Of a stretch of DNA of 64,000 bases, positions 42,964-51,415 are shown in pieces. This DNA is from Maricaulis sp048270265 (lineage in GTDB: Bacteria; Pseudomonadota; Alphaproteobacteria; Caulobacterales; Maricaulaceae). Both the position numbers and the translations under genes were made by a program. The notes under the pieces are model-generated. The model worked only from the letters and a program-made list of their open reading frames with translations, did not search any database and was not told the DNA's origin. The stretch lies in assembly GCF_048270265.1 (NCBI RefSeq), contig NZ_JBLWTD010000007.1:1-64000 (forward strand), given 5' to 3'. Numbering within the stretch: the stretch's first letter is position 1; each line of letters opens with the position of its first letter.

Positions 42964-44703
42964 CTAGCGGGGTGGCAGGCCGAGCCGTGCGCGCATGTCA
43001 TCGCTCAATCCTGCGAGCATGCCCTGGGCGGCCTCGAAGCCGGCTTCCAGCGATTCGTCATAACGATCCCAGTCCCGCAGATCGACGCTGGTTTCCGGCA
43101 GGATCAGCAGGTCGGCGGCCTCGCGCCCGGTATCGCGGTCATCGGCGACGCCGACCGTGGCGGCGCGCATCAGCAGGGACGCGATCGGTGGCAGGGATTT
43201 GAAGCCGTGCTGGCGCACCCAGCCGAAGAAGCTGGGTGGATCGATGAAATCATCGGGATCGAGGCCCTGGGCACGGCTGACATCAACGCCGACGACGGAG
43301 CCGCGATGGAAGGCGCGCATTTCGCGGGCCGGGAAATTGGTGAATACGGCGCCATCGACCAGGATCTGACCGTCGCGGACGACCGGTGGCAACAGGCCGG
43401 GAATCGCGACCGTCGCGCGCAGCGCCTCGCGCACCAGGCCGCTGCGATGCACGAAGGCGCGCCCGGTCGCGAGGTTGGAGGAGAGGCAGAAGAAGGGGCG
43501 CACCATATCGGCGATCTCGGCTTCGCCGAAATGCTCCTTCAGACGCGCATCGACCTTGCGACCCTTGGCCAGCGAGATCACCGGCAGGGTCCAGTCATCA
43601 AGCGGATTGGAATCGACAAAGGCGCGGCGGATCCGGTCTTCCAGCTCGTCATCGCTCCAGTCGAGCCCGATACCGGCGGCAATGATGCCGCCCATCGAGG
43701 CGCCGCCGACGAAGTCGAATTTCATGCCCGCCTCACGCAGGGCCCGGATCGCCCCGATATGGGCATAGGCCCGCGCACCGCCGCCGGACACGATCAGGCC
43801 CACCGAGCGGCCCGTCAGTGTCCGGGCCAGCCGGTCGGCATCGACGCGGCTATGCTCCTGGCGCCAGTGGAAGACGCGCGATGCCTCGGCGGCGCTGGCC
43901 CACTCCTGTGGCCGCGAGGCCGGTGTGATGCCGCCGAAATGCAGCATGACCACGTCGATCAGCTTGAGCTTGGCAGCCGGCGAGGGATCATCGGGCAATA
44001 GTGGGGTTGAGGGCCGGGCATCGGAGCGCGCCAGCAGCCACATGCGATCGGCGCGGCCCATGGCGCGCCGGGCCCAGACGGGATCGCCGAGCCGGGCGAT
44101 AAGCAGGACGATATCGTGCTTCTCCTCGAACGCATCGAGCTGGCGCCCGCTCCATTCGGCGTAGCTCTCGTCACAGATTGCGCAGGTCTTGCCCAGACGG
44201 CCGAGGGCCTCCTTGAGCGCATCGGCGCGGAAGGCGAGGTCGATGGTCGGGGAGGTGCCGATCAGCGCAAACACTTTCGGCTCGGCGCTGACATTGCGTT
44301 CAGTGCCGCGCAGCCGCGCCAACATCATGCGCGCGAGTTCGCGCATCAGGCTGGCATGTTTGCGGGTCAGCTTGTCGAAACTGGCCTTGGGCAGCCGCAC
44401 AAGTTCCGTATCACGCAGGGCGTAGACGCTGGCGCTGTGCGGACTCTCGTCGAGCAGTGACATTTCGCCAACCGGCTCGCCGGCGCGGATATAGCCGATC
44501 AGGTCGGGACGGCCGAGGGCGCCTTCTCGGAAGGCAGCCAGGGCGCCGGAGCGCACGAGATAGAAGGCATCCGCCGGATCGCCCTCGCGGAACAGGACTT
44601 GTCCGGCGGGCAGGCAGAACCATTCAACCTCGGCCTCGACCGCGTTGAGGGCGGATTTCTCGACTCGTTTCAGAAAGGGCAGAAAGGAGAGATTGAGTGC
44701 CAT
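42964..44703 (-). CDS. Patatin-like phospholipase with N-terminal cNMP-binding domain
   Basis: A 579 aa protein resembling neuropathy-target-esterase-like enzymes. A cyclic-nucleotide-binding domain (about residues 12-125, with GEPVGEMSLLDESPHSA) precedes a linker and the patatin domain. Catalytic features are the oxyanion loop GGGARAYAHIG, nucleophile GASMGG and the DGA motif with Asp. The Gly-Leu of the usual GGGARGLAHIG is replaced by Ala-Tyr. Regulation by cNMP is inferred, not shown. The location is cytosolic or membrane-associated. Confidence 0.9.
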   Translation of the reverse strand: MALNLSFLPFLKRVEKSALNAVEAEVEWFCLPAGQVLFREGDPADAFYLVRSGALAAFREGALGRPDLIGYIRAGEPVGEMSLLDESPHSASVYALRDTELVRLPKASFDKLTRKHASLMRELARMMLARLRGTERNVSAEPKVFALIGTSPTIDLAFRADALKEALGRLGKTCAICDESYAEWSGRQLDAFEEKHDIVLLIARLGDPVWARRAMGRADRMWLLARSDARPSTPLLPDDPSPAAKLKLIDVVMLHFGGITPASRPQEWASAAEASRVFHWRQEHSRVDADRLARTLTGRSVGLIVSGGGARAYAHIGAIRALREAGMKFDFVGGASMGGIIAAGIGLDWSDDELEDRIRRAFVDSNPLDDWTLPVISLAKGRKVDARLKEHFGEAEIADMVRPFFCLSSNLATGRAFVHRSGLVREALRATVAIPGLLPPVVRDGQILVDGAVFTNFPAREMRAFHRGSVVGVDVSRAQGLDPDDFIDPPSFFGWVRQHGFKSLPPIASLLMRAATVGVADDRDTGREAADLLILPETSVDLRDWDRYDESLEAGFEAAQGMLAGLSDDMRARLGLPPR

Positions 44704-44820
44704 GGAGCGTCGGGCGAATCTTCAGGCCAGCCGGGAGGCTGACTCAATGGATGATTCGGAGGAAACCACGGACCGGGGCGAAGCGCAAAGCGCGATCTTG
44801 TCGCTCATGCCGGCAAGGGT

Positions 44821-45456
44821 TCAGAAGCGGCGGCGGATCACGAGATGGGCGACCGGACGGAATGAGCGCGCCTGGGTTTCGCCAACGGCCTGGCTGTCCA
44901 TGGTGTCGAGATCGTCGAGCAGGGTCATGGTCTCGCCGGTGTCCTGGTCGAGAATCTGCAGGCGGTCACGGCCGCGATCCTGGAAATAGGCCCCGCCTTC
45001 AACGGTCAGGCTCCACTGATCCATATTGCGCACGGTAATGCCGGCACCGAGATAGCTGGTGAGTCTTTCCAGCCCGCTTTCGCGCAGGTCTTCCGACAAT
45101 TCGGCGTGGGGAAAGCCGGCCCAGGCGGGATTGTTGGGCTGTTGGGCCCAGACCGGTGTTGTCTGGCCGAACAGCGGGCGTACCGCACCGGCCGAGAGGT
45201 AGAATTCATCGCCAAACGGGAAGAAGTCGACCTGGCCGGTGAGGGCGGTGACATCGGTCTCGAGGCTTGATTCTCCGGAGATCACTCCGACCGCCGGAGC
45301 GGCTTCTTCGCTGGAGAAGTGCCAGCGCAACAGGGTGGAATCACCGGGTTCGCCGATCCGTGTCGTCCAGGATTGTGCGTCCTGGAGTGCCTGCGCGCAA
45401 ACGGCAGGCGAGACCAGGGCGGACATGATGGCGGCCAAAGCAAAACGCGAACGCAT
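44821..45456 (-). CDS. Outer-membrane beta-barrel protein
   Basis: A 211 aa secreted protein with signal peptide (RSRFALAAIMSALVSPAVCAQ). The body has alternating amphipathic strands (GQVDFFPFGDEFYLSAGAV, LTVEGGAYFQDRG) and ends in RRRF, a C-terminal Phe typical of barrels inserted by BamA. GGGAGG lies 6 bases before the ATG at 45456; a GTG two codons upstream is out of place. The exact family is not recognised. Confidence 0.72.
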   Translation of the reverse strand: MRSRFALAAIMSALVSPAVCAQALQDAQSWTTRIGEPGDSTLLRWHFSSEEAAPAVGVISGESSLETDVTALTGQVDFFPFGDEFYLSAGAVRPLFGQTTPVWAQQPNNPAWAGFPHAELSEDLRESGLERLTSYLGAGITVRNMDQWSLTVEGGAYFQDRGRDRLQILDQDTGETMTLLDDLDTMDSQAVGETQARSFRPVAHLVIRRRF

Positions 45457-45641
45457 GGACACCTCCCTGTGTCGATCCGGTGAACCGGAGCCCCTCTTAC
45501 CAAAGCCTGCGCCCGACCTCTGAATCAGAAGTTAATGCGGCACGGCTGACGGTTTCAATCCGCCTTATGGTTGTCAGACTATGACGAATTCGCCCGCGCT
45601 CCAAGGCTGATCTTGGAAGGCCGTATGATTATCATATTCAT

Positions 45642-45675
45642 GTCCGGCCCTTGCCAAGGCGTGCAAGGGCCGGAC
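45642..45675. repeat. Perfect 13-base inverted repeat (stem-loop)
   Basis: GTCCGGCCCTTGC (45642-45654) and GCAAGGGCCGGAC (45663-45675) form a perfect 13-base stem with an 8-base loop. It lies 45 bases after the stop of the minus-strand gene. A weak AT-rich stretch follows it on that strand. A transcription-termination role without a true T-tract is plausible. Confidence 0.75.
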
Positions 45676-45720
45676 GCTGTGGCCGGCCGCTGGGGAGGGA
45701 CCGGCAACAGGGACTGTGGC

Positions 45721-46527
45721 TCACTGCAGATAGGCGAGGGGATCGACCCGTTCGAGATTGGGGGCCGAATCGACAAACTGGTCGAGCAGGTATTTGTGAC
45801 CGCCGCCATAGATCACCAGCACACGGTCGCCGGGCCCGGTGGTGCGCGCGATATTGGCGAAGATGTGCAGATTTCGGCCCCACCAGAGTTCCATCTGCTC
45901 GGCACCGGCCGGATTTTCAGCCGAACCCATCTGGGCCAGCAGGAGATACAGGTCGTGATAAGCGACCTGTTCGGCACTGTTTATCGCGATCATCCGGTCT
46001 AGCACCGGCAGGGCGGCCTCTTCCGGGGACGCCATCTGAGTCTGGATCGGGGCGATGAAGGCTTCGAATCGGGCGAGCAGGTCTGTCTGCCCGGCCGCTT
46101 GGGCGGCGCCCAGCATGGCGTCGAAATCCATCCCGTTTGAGTAGTCGACGGCGTAAAGCCGTTCATGGCCCAGCCGTGCAGCCAGCGCCATGCCCAGCTG
46201 CTGGCGTTCATTCACCGTCAGGGCGCGCTCACCGGCGCGGTATTGGTCATAGGCCTGGTTGAAGGCCATCTCCCCGTCCGGTTCCAGCTCGACCAGAATG
46301 CGTGTCGGTGCGAAGGCCTCGAGCCGGTCGAGGACGTCGGCGATCTCGGCTTGCCGTTCCGGGCTGAGATAGTCGGCAACCGCGGCGTTGACATAGTCGC
46401 TGCCGCCGCCGGTGAAGTGGAAGCTGCCAAGGATCATGACCTGCGGCGTTTGCGACGGTGCTGTCTGCGCCAGGGCAGCGGAACTCATGGCGAGCGCCAG
46501 GAAAAGGAATGCGGTTCTGCGGAGCAT
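45721..46527 (-). CDS. Secreted protein, DUF5694-like
   Basis: A 268 aa product with signal peptide (RRTAFLFLALAMSSAALAQ). The core has VMILGSFHFTGGGSD near the mature start, PTRILVELEPD, and the C-terminal WWGRNLHIFANI and RVLVIYGGGHKYLL. This pattern of HF, WWGRN and YGxGHxxLL is what I recall as DUF5694, a family related to TraB-like folds. The function is unknown. Confidence 0.75.
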   Translation of the reverse strand: MLRRTAFLFLALAMSSAALAQTAPSQTPQVMILGSFHFTGGGSDYVNAAVADYLSPERQAEIADVLDRLEAFAPTRILVELEPDGEMAFNQAYDQYRAGERALTVNERQQLGMALAARLGHERLYAVDYSNGMDFDAMLGAAQAAGQTDLLARFEAFIAPIQTQMASPEEAALPVLDRMIAINSAEQVAYHDLYLLLAQMGSAENPAGAEQMELWWGRNLHIFANIARTTGPGDRVLVIYGGGHKYLLDQFVDSAPNLERVDPLAYLQ

Positions 46528-46660
46528 CGGATTGGTCCCCTCTCGACATTGTCCGCATCCTTGATGCCCGGGAGGGGTGGTTTGGATGCACGGGTGATTG
46601 CCTTGAGGGCGTCAGGCGAGGTAAGCAGCCTCACCCATCCGCCCCATTCCGAGGCTCTTC

Positions 46661-48268
46661 ATGACCCAGTTGACGACCGCCATCGATACCGGCTCCCAGG
46701 CCTATCGCGACAATGCCGACGCCATGCAGGGCCTGCTGGAACAGTTGCGGGCGAAGACGGCCGAAGCTGCCGTCGGCGGCTCGGAGCGCTCGCGCGAAAA
46801 GCACGTCGCGCGCGGCAAATTGCTGCCTCGCGAACGTGTCGAACGTCTGCTTGATCCCGGCTCGCCCCTCCTGGAGATCGGCGCCCTGGCGGCCAATGGC
46901 ATGTATGAGGGCAATGTGCACGGCGCCGGCATGATCGCCGGCATTGGCCGTGTCTCGGGCCGCGAAGTGATGATTGTCTGCAATGACCCGACCATCAAGG
47001 GCGGCGCCTACTATCCGATGACGGTGAAAAAGCATCTGCGCGCCCAGGAAATCGCGATGCAGAACCGTCTGCCCTGCGTCTATCTGGTCGATAGCGGCGG
47101 CGCCAACCTGCCGCACCAGGCCGATGTCTTTCCCGATCGCGAGCATTTCGGACGGATTTTCTACAACCAGGCCAATATGTCGGCCATGGGTATTCCCCAG
47201 ATCGCGGTCGTGATGGGCTCGTGTACGGCAGGCGGTGCCTATGTGCCGGCGATGTCGGACGAGAGCATCATTGTGCGCGAGCAGGGCACGATCTTCCTGG
47301 CCGGGCCACCGCTGGTGAAGGCCGCGACGGGTGAAGTCATTTCGGCAGAAGATCTCGGCGGCGCCGATGTCCATTGCCGCACGTCGGGCGTTGCCGACCA
47401 CTATGCCGCCAATGACGAGCATGCGTTGCATATCTGCCGTCGCATCATCGCCAATCTCAATTCGGTCAAGACAGTCGACCTGGATCTCGCCGAACCGTGC
47501 GAGCCGGCGCTGGACCCGGCCGAGCTCGACGGTGTCGTGCCGGCTGATATCCGCGCGCCCTATGATGTGCGCGAAGTGATTGCCCGCCTGGTCGATGGTT
47601 CGGTGTTCGACGAATTCAAGAAGCTCTATGGCGAGACCCTGGTGACAGGCTTTGCCCGGCTCTACGGCATGCCCGTCGGCATTATCGCCAATAACGGCAT
47701 CCTGTTCTCGGAGAGCGCGCAGAAGGGGGCCCACTTCATCGAGCTGTGCGCCCAGCGCGGCATTCCGCTGGTCTTCCTGCAGAATATCACCGGTTTCATG
47801 GTCGGCTCGAAGGCCGAGCATGGCGGTATCGCCAAGGATGGCGCCAAGCTGGTCACCGCCGTGTCGACCTTCAAGGGACCGAAATTCACCATCATCATTG
47901 GCGGCTCCTATGGCGCCGGCAATTACGGCATGTGTGGCCGCGCCTTCGGTCCGCGCTTCCTCTTCATGTGGCCCAATGCCCGTATTTCGGTGATGGGCGG
48001 CGAACAGGCCGCTGCCGTGCTGGCGACGGTCAAGCGCGATGCCATGGAGCATCGCGGCGAGGAGTGGCCGCTCGAGGATGAGGCAGCCTTCAAGGCCCCG
48101 ATTCGCGAAAGCTATGAGGCGGAGGGCAATCCCTATTACTCCACCGCCCGGATGTGGGATGACGGTATCATCGCCCCGTCCGACACGCGCCGCGTGCTGG
48201 GTCTGGCGCTTTCGGCGGCGCTCAATGCCCCGATCGAGAAGACGGTCTTCGGCCTGTTCCGGATGTAG
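46661..48268 (+). CDS. liuB: Methylcrotonyl-CoA carboxylase, beta (carboxyltransferase) subunit
   Basis: Carboxyltransferase half of MCC in leucine degradation, forming 3-methylglutaconyl-CoA. At 535 aa it is longer than pccB. The mid segment carries YLVDSGGANLPHQADVFPDR and VVMGSCTAGGAYVPAMSDES, strongly MCC-like. The C-terminus has GGSYGAGNYGMCGRAFGPRF. The partner liuD is at 53092, 4.8 kb downstream on the same strand. Confidence 0.95.
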   Translation: MTQLTTAIDTGSQAYRDNADAMQGLLEQLRAKTAEAAVGGSERSREKHVARGKLLPRERVERLLDPGSPLLEIGALAANGMYEGNVHGAGMIAGIGRVSGREVMIVCNDPTIKGGAYYPMTVKKHLRAQEIAMQNRLPCVYLVDSGGANLPHQADVFPDREHFGRIFYNQANMSAMGIPQIAVVMGSCTAGGAYVPAMSDESIIVREQGTIFLAGPPLVKAATGEVISAEDLGGADVHCRTSGVADHYAANDEHALHICRRIIANLNSVKTVDLDLAEPCEPALDPAELDGVVPADIRAPYDVREVIARLVDGSVFDEFKKLYGETLVTGFARLYGMPVGIIANNGILFSESAQKGAHFIELCAQRGIPLVFLQNITGFMVGSKAEHGGIAKDGAKLVTAVSTFKGPKFTIIIGGSYGAGNYGMCGRAFGPRFLFMWPNARISVMGGEQAAAVLATVKRDAMEHRGEEWPLEDEAAFKAPIRESYEAEGNPYYSTARMWDDGIIAPSDTRRVLGLALSAALNAPIEKTVFGLFRM

Positions 48269-48345
48269 GTGATGCTGGCTGCGGCTCCGTGCCGCGCCGG
48301 AGAAATGGACCGGCCTTGCTAGACTGCTGGCAAGGAGATGCGTCC

Positions 48346-48933
48346 ATGTCGAAAAATGTCTGTGTCATCAATGGCCATCCGGATCCGGCCCAGGGACATT
48401 TCGTCGAGGCCCTGGCCGATGCCTATGCCCATGGTGCCGGTGAGGGCGATCACACGGTCAGCCGGATCGATGTCGCCAAACTGCCGGTCGAGTTCCTGCG
48501 CAACCAGGCGGAGTTCGAGCAGCCGCCGGGCGAGGCGATCATCGCCGAACGCGCCAAGATCGCTGCGGCCGACCATGTCGCGATGATCTATCCCTTGTGG
48601 ATGGGGTCGATGCCCGCCATCGACAAGGCATTTCTGGAACAGATCGGTCGCGGCGATTTCCTGATTGATGCATCGGGCGGAGACGGCAAGGCGCTGGTGC
48701 GGCGCATGAAGGGCAAGTCGGTGCGCTTGATCGTGACGATGGGAATGCCCGGCCTGCTCTACAAGGTAGTGTTCGGGGCGCACAGCGTGAAAGCCGTCGA
48801 ACAGAATATTTTCCGCATGGTCGGCTTCAACCCGGTGCGGCACACGATTCTGGGTCTGGTGGAGGCCGCCGGCGCCAAGGGGCGGGCGCGGATGCTCGAG
48901 CGGGTGACGACGCTGGGGCGAAAGGCGATCTAG
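48346..48933 (+). CDS. NAD(P)H-dependent flavin oxidoreductase (flavodoxin-like/NQO family)
   Basis: A 195 aa flavodoxin-fold protein of the NQO1/MdaB group, with VCVINGHPDPAQGHFVEALA and the central MIYPLWMGSMPAIDKAFLE. Such proteins reduce quinones via FMN or FAD; the substrate is unknown here. AAGGAG lies 8 bases upstream. It is followed by the 14-base perfect palindrome AGGGCGCGCGCCCT overlapping the stop. Confidence 0.82.
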   Translation: MSKNVCVINGHPDPAQGHFVEALADAYAHGAGEGDHTVSRIDVAKLPVEFLRNQAEFEQPPGEAIIAERAKIAAADHVAMIYPLWMGSMPAIDKAFLEQIGRGDFLIDASGGDGKALVRRMKGKSVRLIVTMGMPGLLYKVVFGAHSVKAVEQNIFRMVGFNPVRHTILGLVEAAGAKGRARMLERVTTLGRKAI

Positions 48934-49082
48934 GGCGCGCGCCCTGTCCATCGCCTCCCGGCGGCCCCGGCCTGGCTGTGATTTGCCATCCGGACGCACC
49001 GGATCCATTTCTCTCCACAGCAAAACGGTTTGTAACAAATCTTTAATAAAATTCGCCTGAGAGGAGAACAGGCTTTCCAAAC

Positions 49083-49111
49083 TTGGCAATACGAAACATC
49101 GTTAGCCTAAT
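49083..49111 (+). promoter_or_regulatory. Predicted sigma70-type promoter of the 49168 gene
   Basis: TTGGCA (49083-49088) and CCTAAT (49106-49111) are exactly 17 bases apart, in an AT-richer stretch with no gene. The predicted start near 49118 gives a leader of about 50 bases. Read by eye. Confidence 0.45.
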
Positions 49112-49167
49112 GGGCGCGTCTTGGGGTAAGGTAAGCGTCGTCATTAATGGCGGGAGGGGATTTTAGT

Positions 49168-49563
49168 ATGGAATTTTTGGAGCCGGTTATCGGCATTTTT
49201 AATCAGGGGCTTGATTTCTTCAGGCCGGGGCTCGTCGCCTATGCAGGCGATGGCGTATCGACCATCAACTGGATGCCATTGGGCATTCAGCTCGGCGTGA
49301 TCGCCCTGGTTCTGGCGCTGCTGATGCGCGAAATCGGCGGGATCATCATCTTCACCGTCGTCGGTGTGATCATTCATCGCATCGTCGATGTCGTGATGCC
49401 GATGGTGCGTGGCAGCGGTGGCGCTGGCTTCGACATGAACGCCTTCATGGCCGATTTCGTCACGCAGAATCATCTGCTGTATCTTGGCGCGCTGGCTGTC
49501 GGCTATTTTGTCGGCATCATTGTGCTGTCCATCCTCAAGGGTCTGATCTTCCGCGGCGACTGA
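49168..49563 (+). CDS. Small membrane protein of unknown function
   Basis: A 131 aa protein with three predicted helices (about 37-55, 57-75, 106-125) around a short acidic N-terminus. The ATG at 49168 follows GGGAGGGGA by 7 bases; an earlier ATG at 49147 lies before it and is less likely. It is monocistronic, with its own promoter and a strong terminator. No family is recognised. Confidence 0.7.
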   Translation: MEFLEPVIGIFNQGLDFFRPGLVAYAGDGVSTINWMPLGIQLGVIALVLALLMREIGGIIIFTVVGVIIHRIVDVVMPMVRGSGGAGFDMNAFMADFVTQNHLLYLGALAVGYFVGIIVLSILKGLIFRGD

Positions 49564-49592
49564 TGCCGTGACGGTCATGACGGATTGAATTG

Positions 49593-49629
49593 GGGCCGCC
49601 GGCATTCGTGCCGGCGGCCCTTGTCTTGT
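49593..49629 (+). terminator. Rho-independent terminator
   Basis: GGGCCGCCGGCA (49593-49604) and TGCCGGCGGCCC (49609-49620) form a perfect 12-base stem with a TTCG loop, followed by TTGTCTTGTC. It sits 30 bases after the small membrane protein gene. Confidence 0.85.
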
Positions 49630-49720
49630 CTGCAATCTCCAGCCAGCGGCAATCCGCCCCTTGGCCCGGCTGCGTCGCGGGGCTAAGTCTGGATCAGAAG
49701 TTTCACAATGAGGAAATCCG

Positions 49721-50515
49721 ATGAGCGACGCGCCTGTCCTGCTTGATGTCAGCCCTGCCGGTGTGGCCGTGGTCACGATCAACCGGCCCGAAAAGCACAA
49801 TGCCTTCAACGCCGAGGTCATTGCGGCGCTGTCCGAGACCTTTGAGACCCTGCGCGCCAATCCGGGCAATGTCCGCATGGTCCTGCTGCGCGGTGCCGGG
49901 CCGAGCTTCTCCGCCGGGGCCGATCTGGAATGGATGCAGTCGGCAGCCCATTTCGACGAGACCGATAATGAGCAGGATGCCCTGGCCCTCGCCACCATGC
50001 TCAAGCGCCTCTACGACCTGCCACAGATGACCGTTGCGATGGTGCAGGGCGCTGCCATGGGCGGCGGTGCCGGCCTGCTGGCGGCCTGTGATGTCGGCGT
50101 GGTGATGGCCGATGCCAAGATCCGCTTCTCCGAAGTGAGACTCGGCCTGACGCCGGCCACGATCGCGCCCTATGTGATCCGCGCCATCGGCCCGAAATGG
50201 ACCCGCGCCCTGTTTGCCTCGGGCGAGAGCTTTGACGGCAATTTCGCCTACCATATGGGCCTCGCCCAATACGTCGTCGCCAATATGGAAGAGATGACGG
50301 CGATGGAGGAACACCTCGCCAAGCTGGCCTTTGAAACGGCGCCGGGCGCCGTCGCCGATGCCAAGCAATTGGTCGATGAGGTCACCGGCCGCGAGATCGA
50401 TCACGGCCTCGCTGTCCATACCGCCAAGGCAATCGCCAAACGCCGCGTCTCCGAAGAGGGCCGCGAAGGCCTCGCCGCCTTCCTCGAGCGCCGCAAGCCG
50501 AGCTGGGCTGAATAG
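49721..50515 (+). CDS. liuC: Methylglutaconyl-CoA hydratase / enoyl-CoA hydratase
   Basis: A crotonase-fold hydratase of 264 aa in leucine degradation, hydrating 3-methylglutaconyl-CoA to HMG-CoA. Segments are GAGPSFSAGADLEWMQS (oxyanion hole) and EVRLGLTPATIAPYVIRAIG, the latter typical of methylglutaconyl-CoA hydratases. It lies between liuB and liuD. The specific substrate is inferred from the neighbours and this motif. Confidence 0.88.
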   Translation: MSDAPVLLDVSPAGVAVVTINRPEKHNAFNAEVIAALSETFETLRANPGNVRMVLLRGAGPSFSAGADLEWMQSAAHFDETDNEQDALALATMLKRLYDLPQMTVAMVQGAAMGGGAGLLAACDVGVVMADAKIRFSEVRLGLTPATIAPYVIRAIGPKWTRALFASGESFDGNFAYHMGLAQYVVANMEEMTAMEEHLAKLAFETAPGAVADAKQLVDEVTGREIDHGLAVHTAKAIAKRRVSEEGREGLAAFLERRKPSWAE

Positions 50516-50529
50516 GGCTGCGAGGCTCA

Positions 50530-51396
50530 GTGTTCCGGATCCCGGATCCGCGCGCATTCCTGCATGCGCGCCGTGAGGCGTTGCGGGCCTGGTTCGTGCG
50601 CGGACCCTGGACCCAGGGCGTGTTCGAGTTCGTCGCCTTCGGCATCAAACAGGCCTGGGCCTGCCTGTTCGGCGGATTGATGCTGGCCCTGCTGCTGGGG
50701 ACCTATCTCTGGTATCCGGCCGGCTGGGCCCTGGCGCGGTTTGATTTCCTGACCCTGGCGGCGCTCTCGATCCAGATCATGCTGATCGCCACTCGGTTGG
50801 AGACCTGGGAGGAGGCGAAGGTGATCGCCGCCTTCCATGTCGTCGGCACGGTGATGGAAATCTTCAAGACCTATGCCGGCAGCTGGGAATATCCCGAGGC
50901 CAGCCTGCTGCGCATTGCCGGCGTGCCGCTCTTCTCCGGCTTCATGTATGCGGCGGTCGGATCCTATATCGCGCGGGTCTGGCGCATCTTCGATTTCCGC
51001 TTCGACCGGTTTCCGAAGATGCATTGGCAAATCGCTTTGGCCGTCGCGGTTTACGCCAACTTCTTCGCCCATCACTACGGCCCCGATTTCCGGATATTCC
51101 TCTTCCTCGCCACGGGGATTGTCTATGGCCGATGCGTCGTCTGGTTCCGCCCCGATGCGGCCCACCGGCCGATGCCGCTTGTGGTCGGCTTCCTGCTGGT
51201 GGCGCTCTTTATCTGGTTCGCTGAAAACCTCGGCACCTTCGCTCGCGCCTGGGCCTATCCGGGCCAGGAGGCCGGCTGGCACATGGTCTCCCTGGCCAAG
51301 CTCGGCTCCTGGTATCTCCTGATGATCATCAGCTTCGTGCTGGTCGCCTCGGTGCAATCGCGGCCGGCCAAACTGACGCCGGACACGGGCGGCTGA
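50530..51396 (+). CDS. DUF817 family membrane protein
   Basis: A 288 aa multi-pass protein starting at GTG 50530, 14 bases after the liuC stop. Its helices carry the family-typical ARLETWEEAKVIAAFHVVGT-like segment, FKTYAGSWEYPEASLLRIAG, and FFAHHYGPDFRIFLF. The function is unknown. Its position next to liuC suggests co-transcription. Confidence 0.85.
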   Translation: MFRIPDPRAFLHARREALRAWFVRGPWTQGVFEFVAFGIKQAWACLFGGLMLALLLGTYLWYPAGWALARFDFLTLAALSIQIMLIATRLETWEEAKVIAAFHVVGTVMEIFKTYAGSWEYPEASLLRIAGVPLFSGFMYAAVGSYIARVWRIFDFRFDRFPKMHWQIALAVAVYANFFAHHYGPDFRIFLFLATGIVYGRCVVWFRPDAAHRPMPLVVGFLLVALFIWFAENLGTFARAWAYPGQEAGWHMVSLAKLGSWYLLMIISFVLVASVQSRPAKLTPDTGG

Positions 51397-51415
51397 GGCG
51401 CGGCCCGTTTGCTGA

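Noticed and set aside
48932..48945. 14-base perfect palindrome AGGGCGCGCGCCCT at the end of the flavodoxin-like gene
   Set aside because: Overlaps a stop codon in GC-rich DNA, no T-tract follows; likely compositional.
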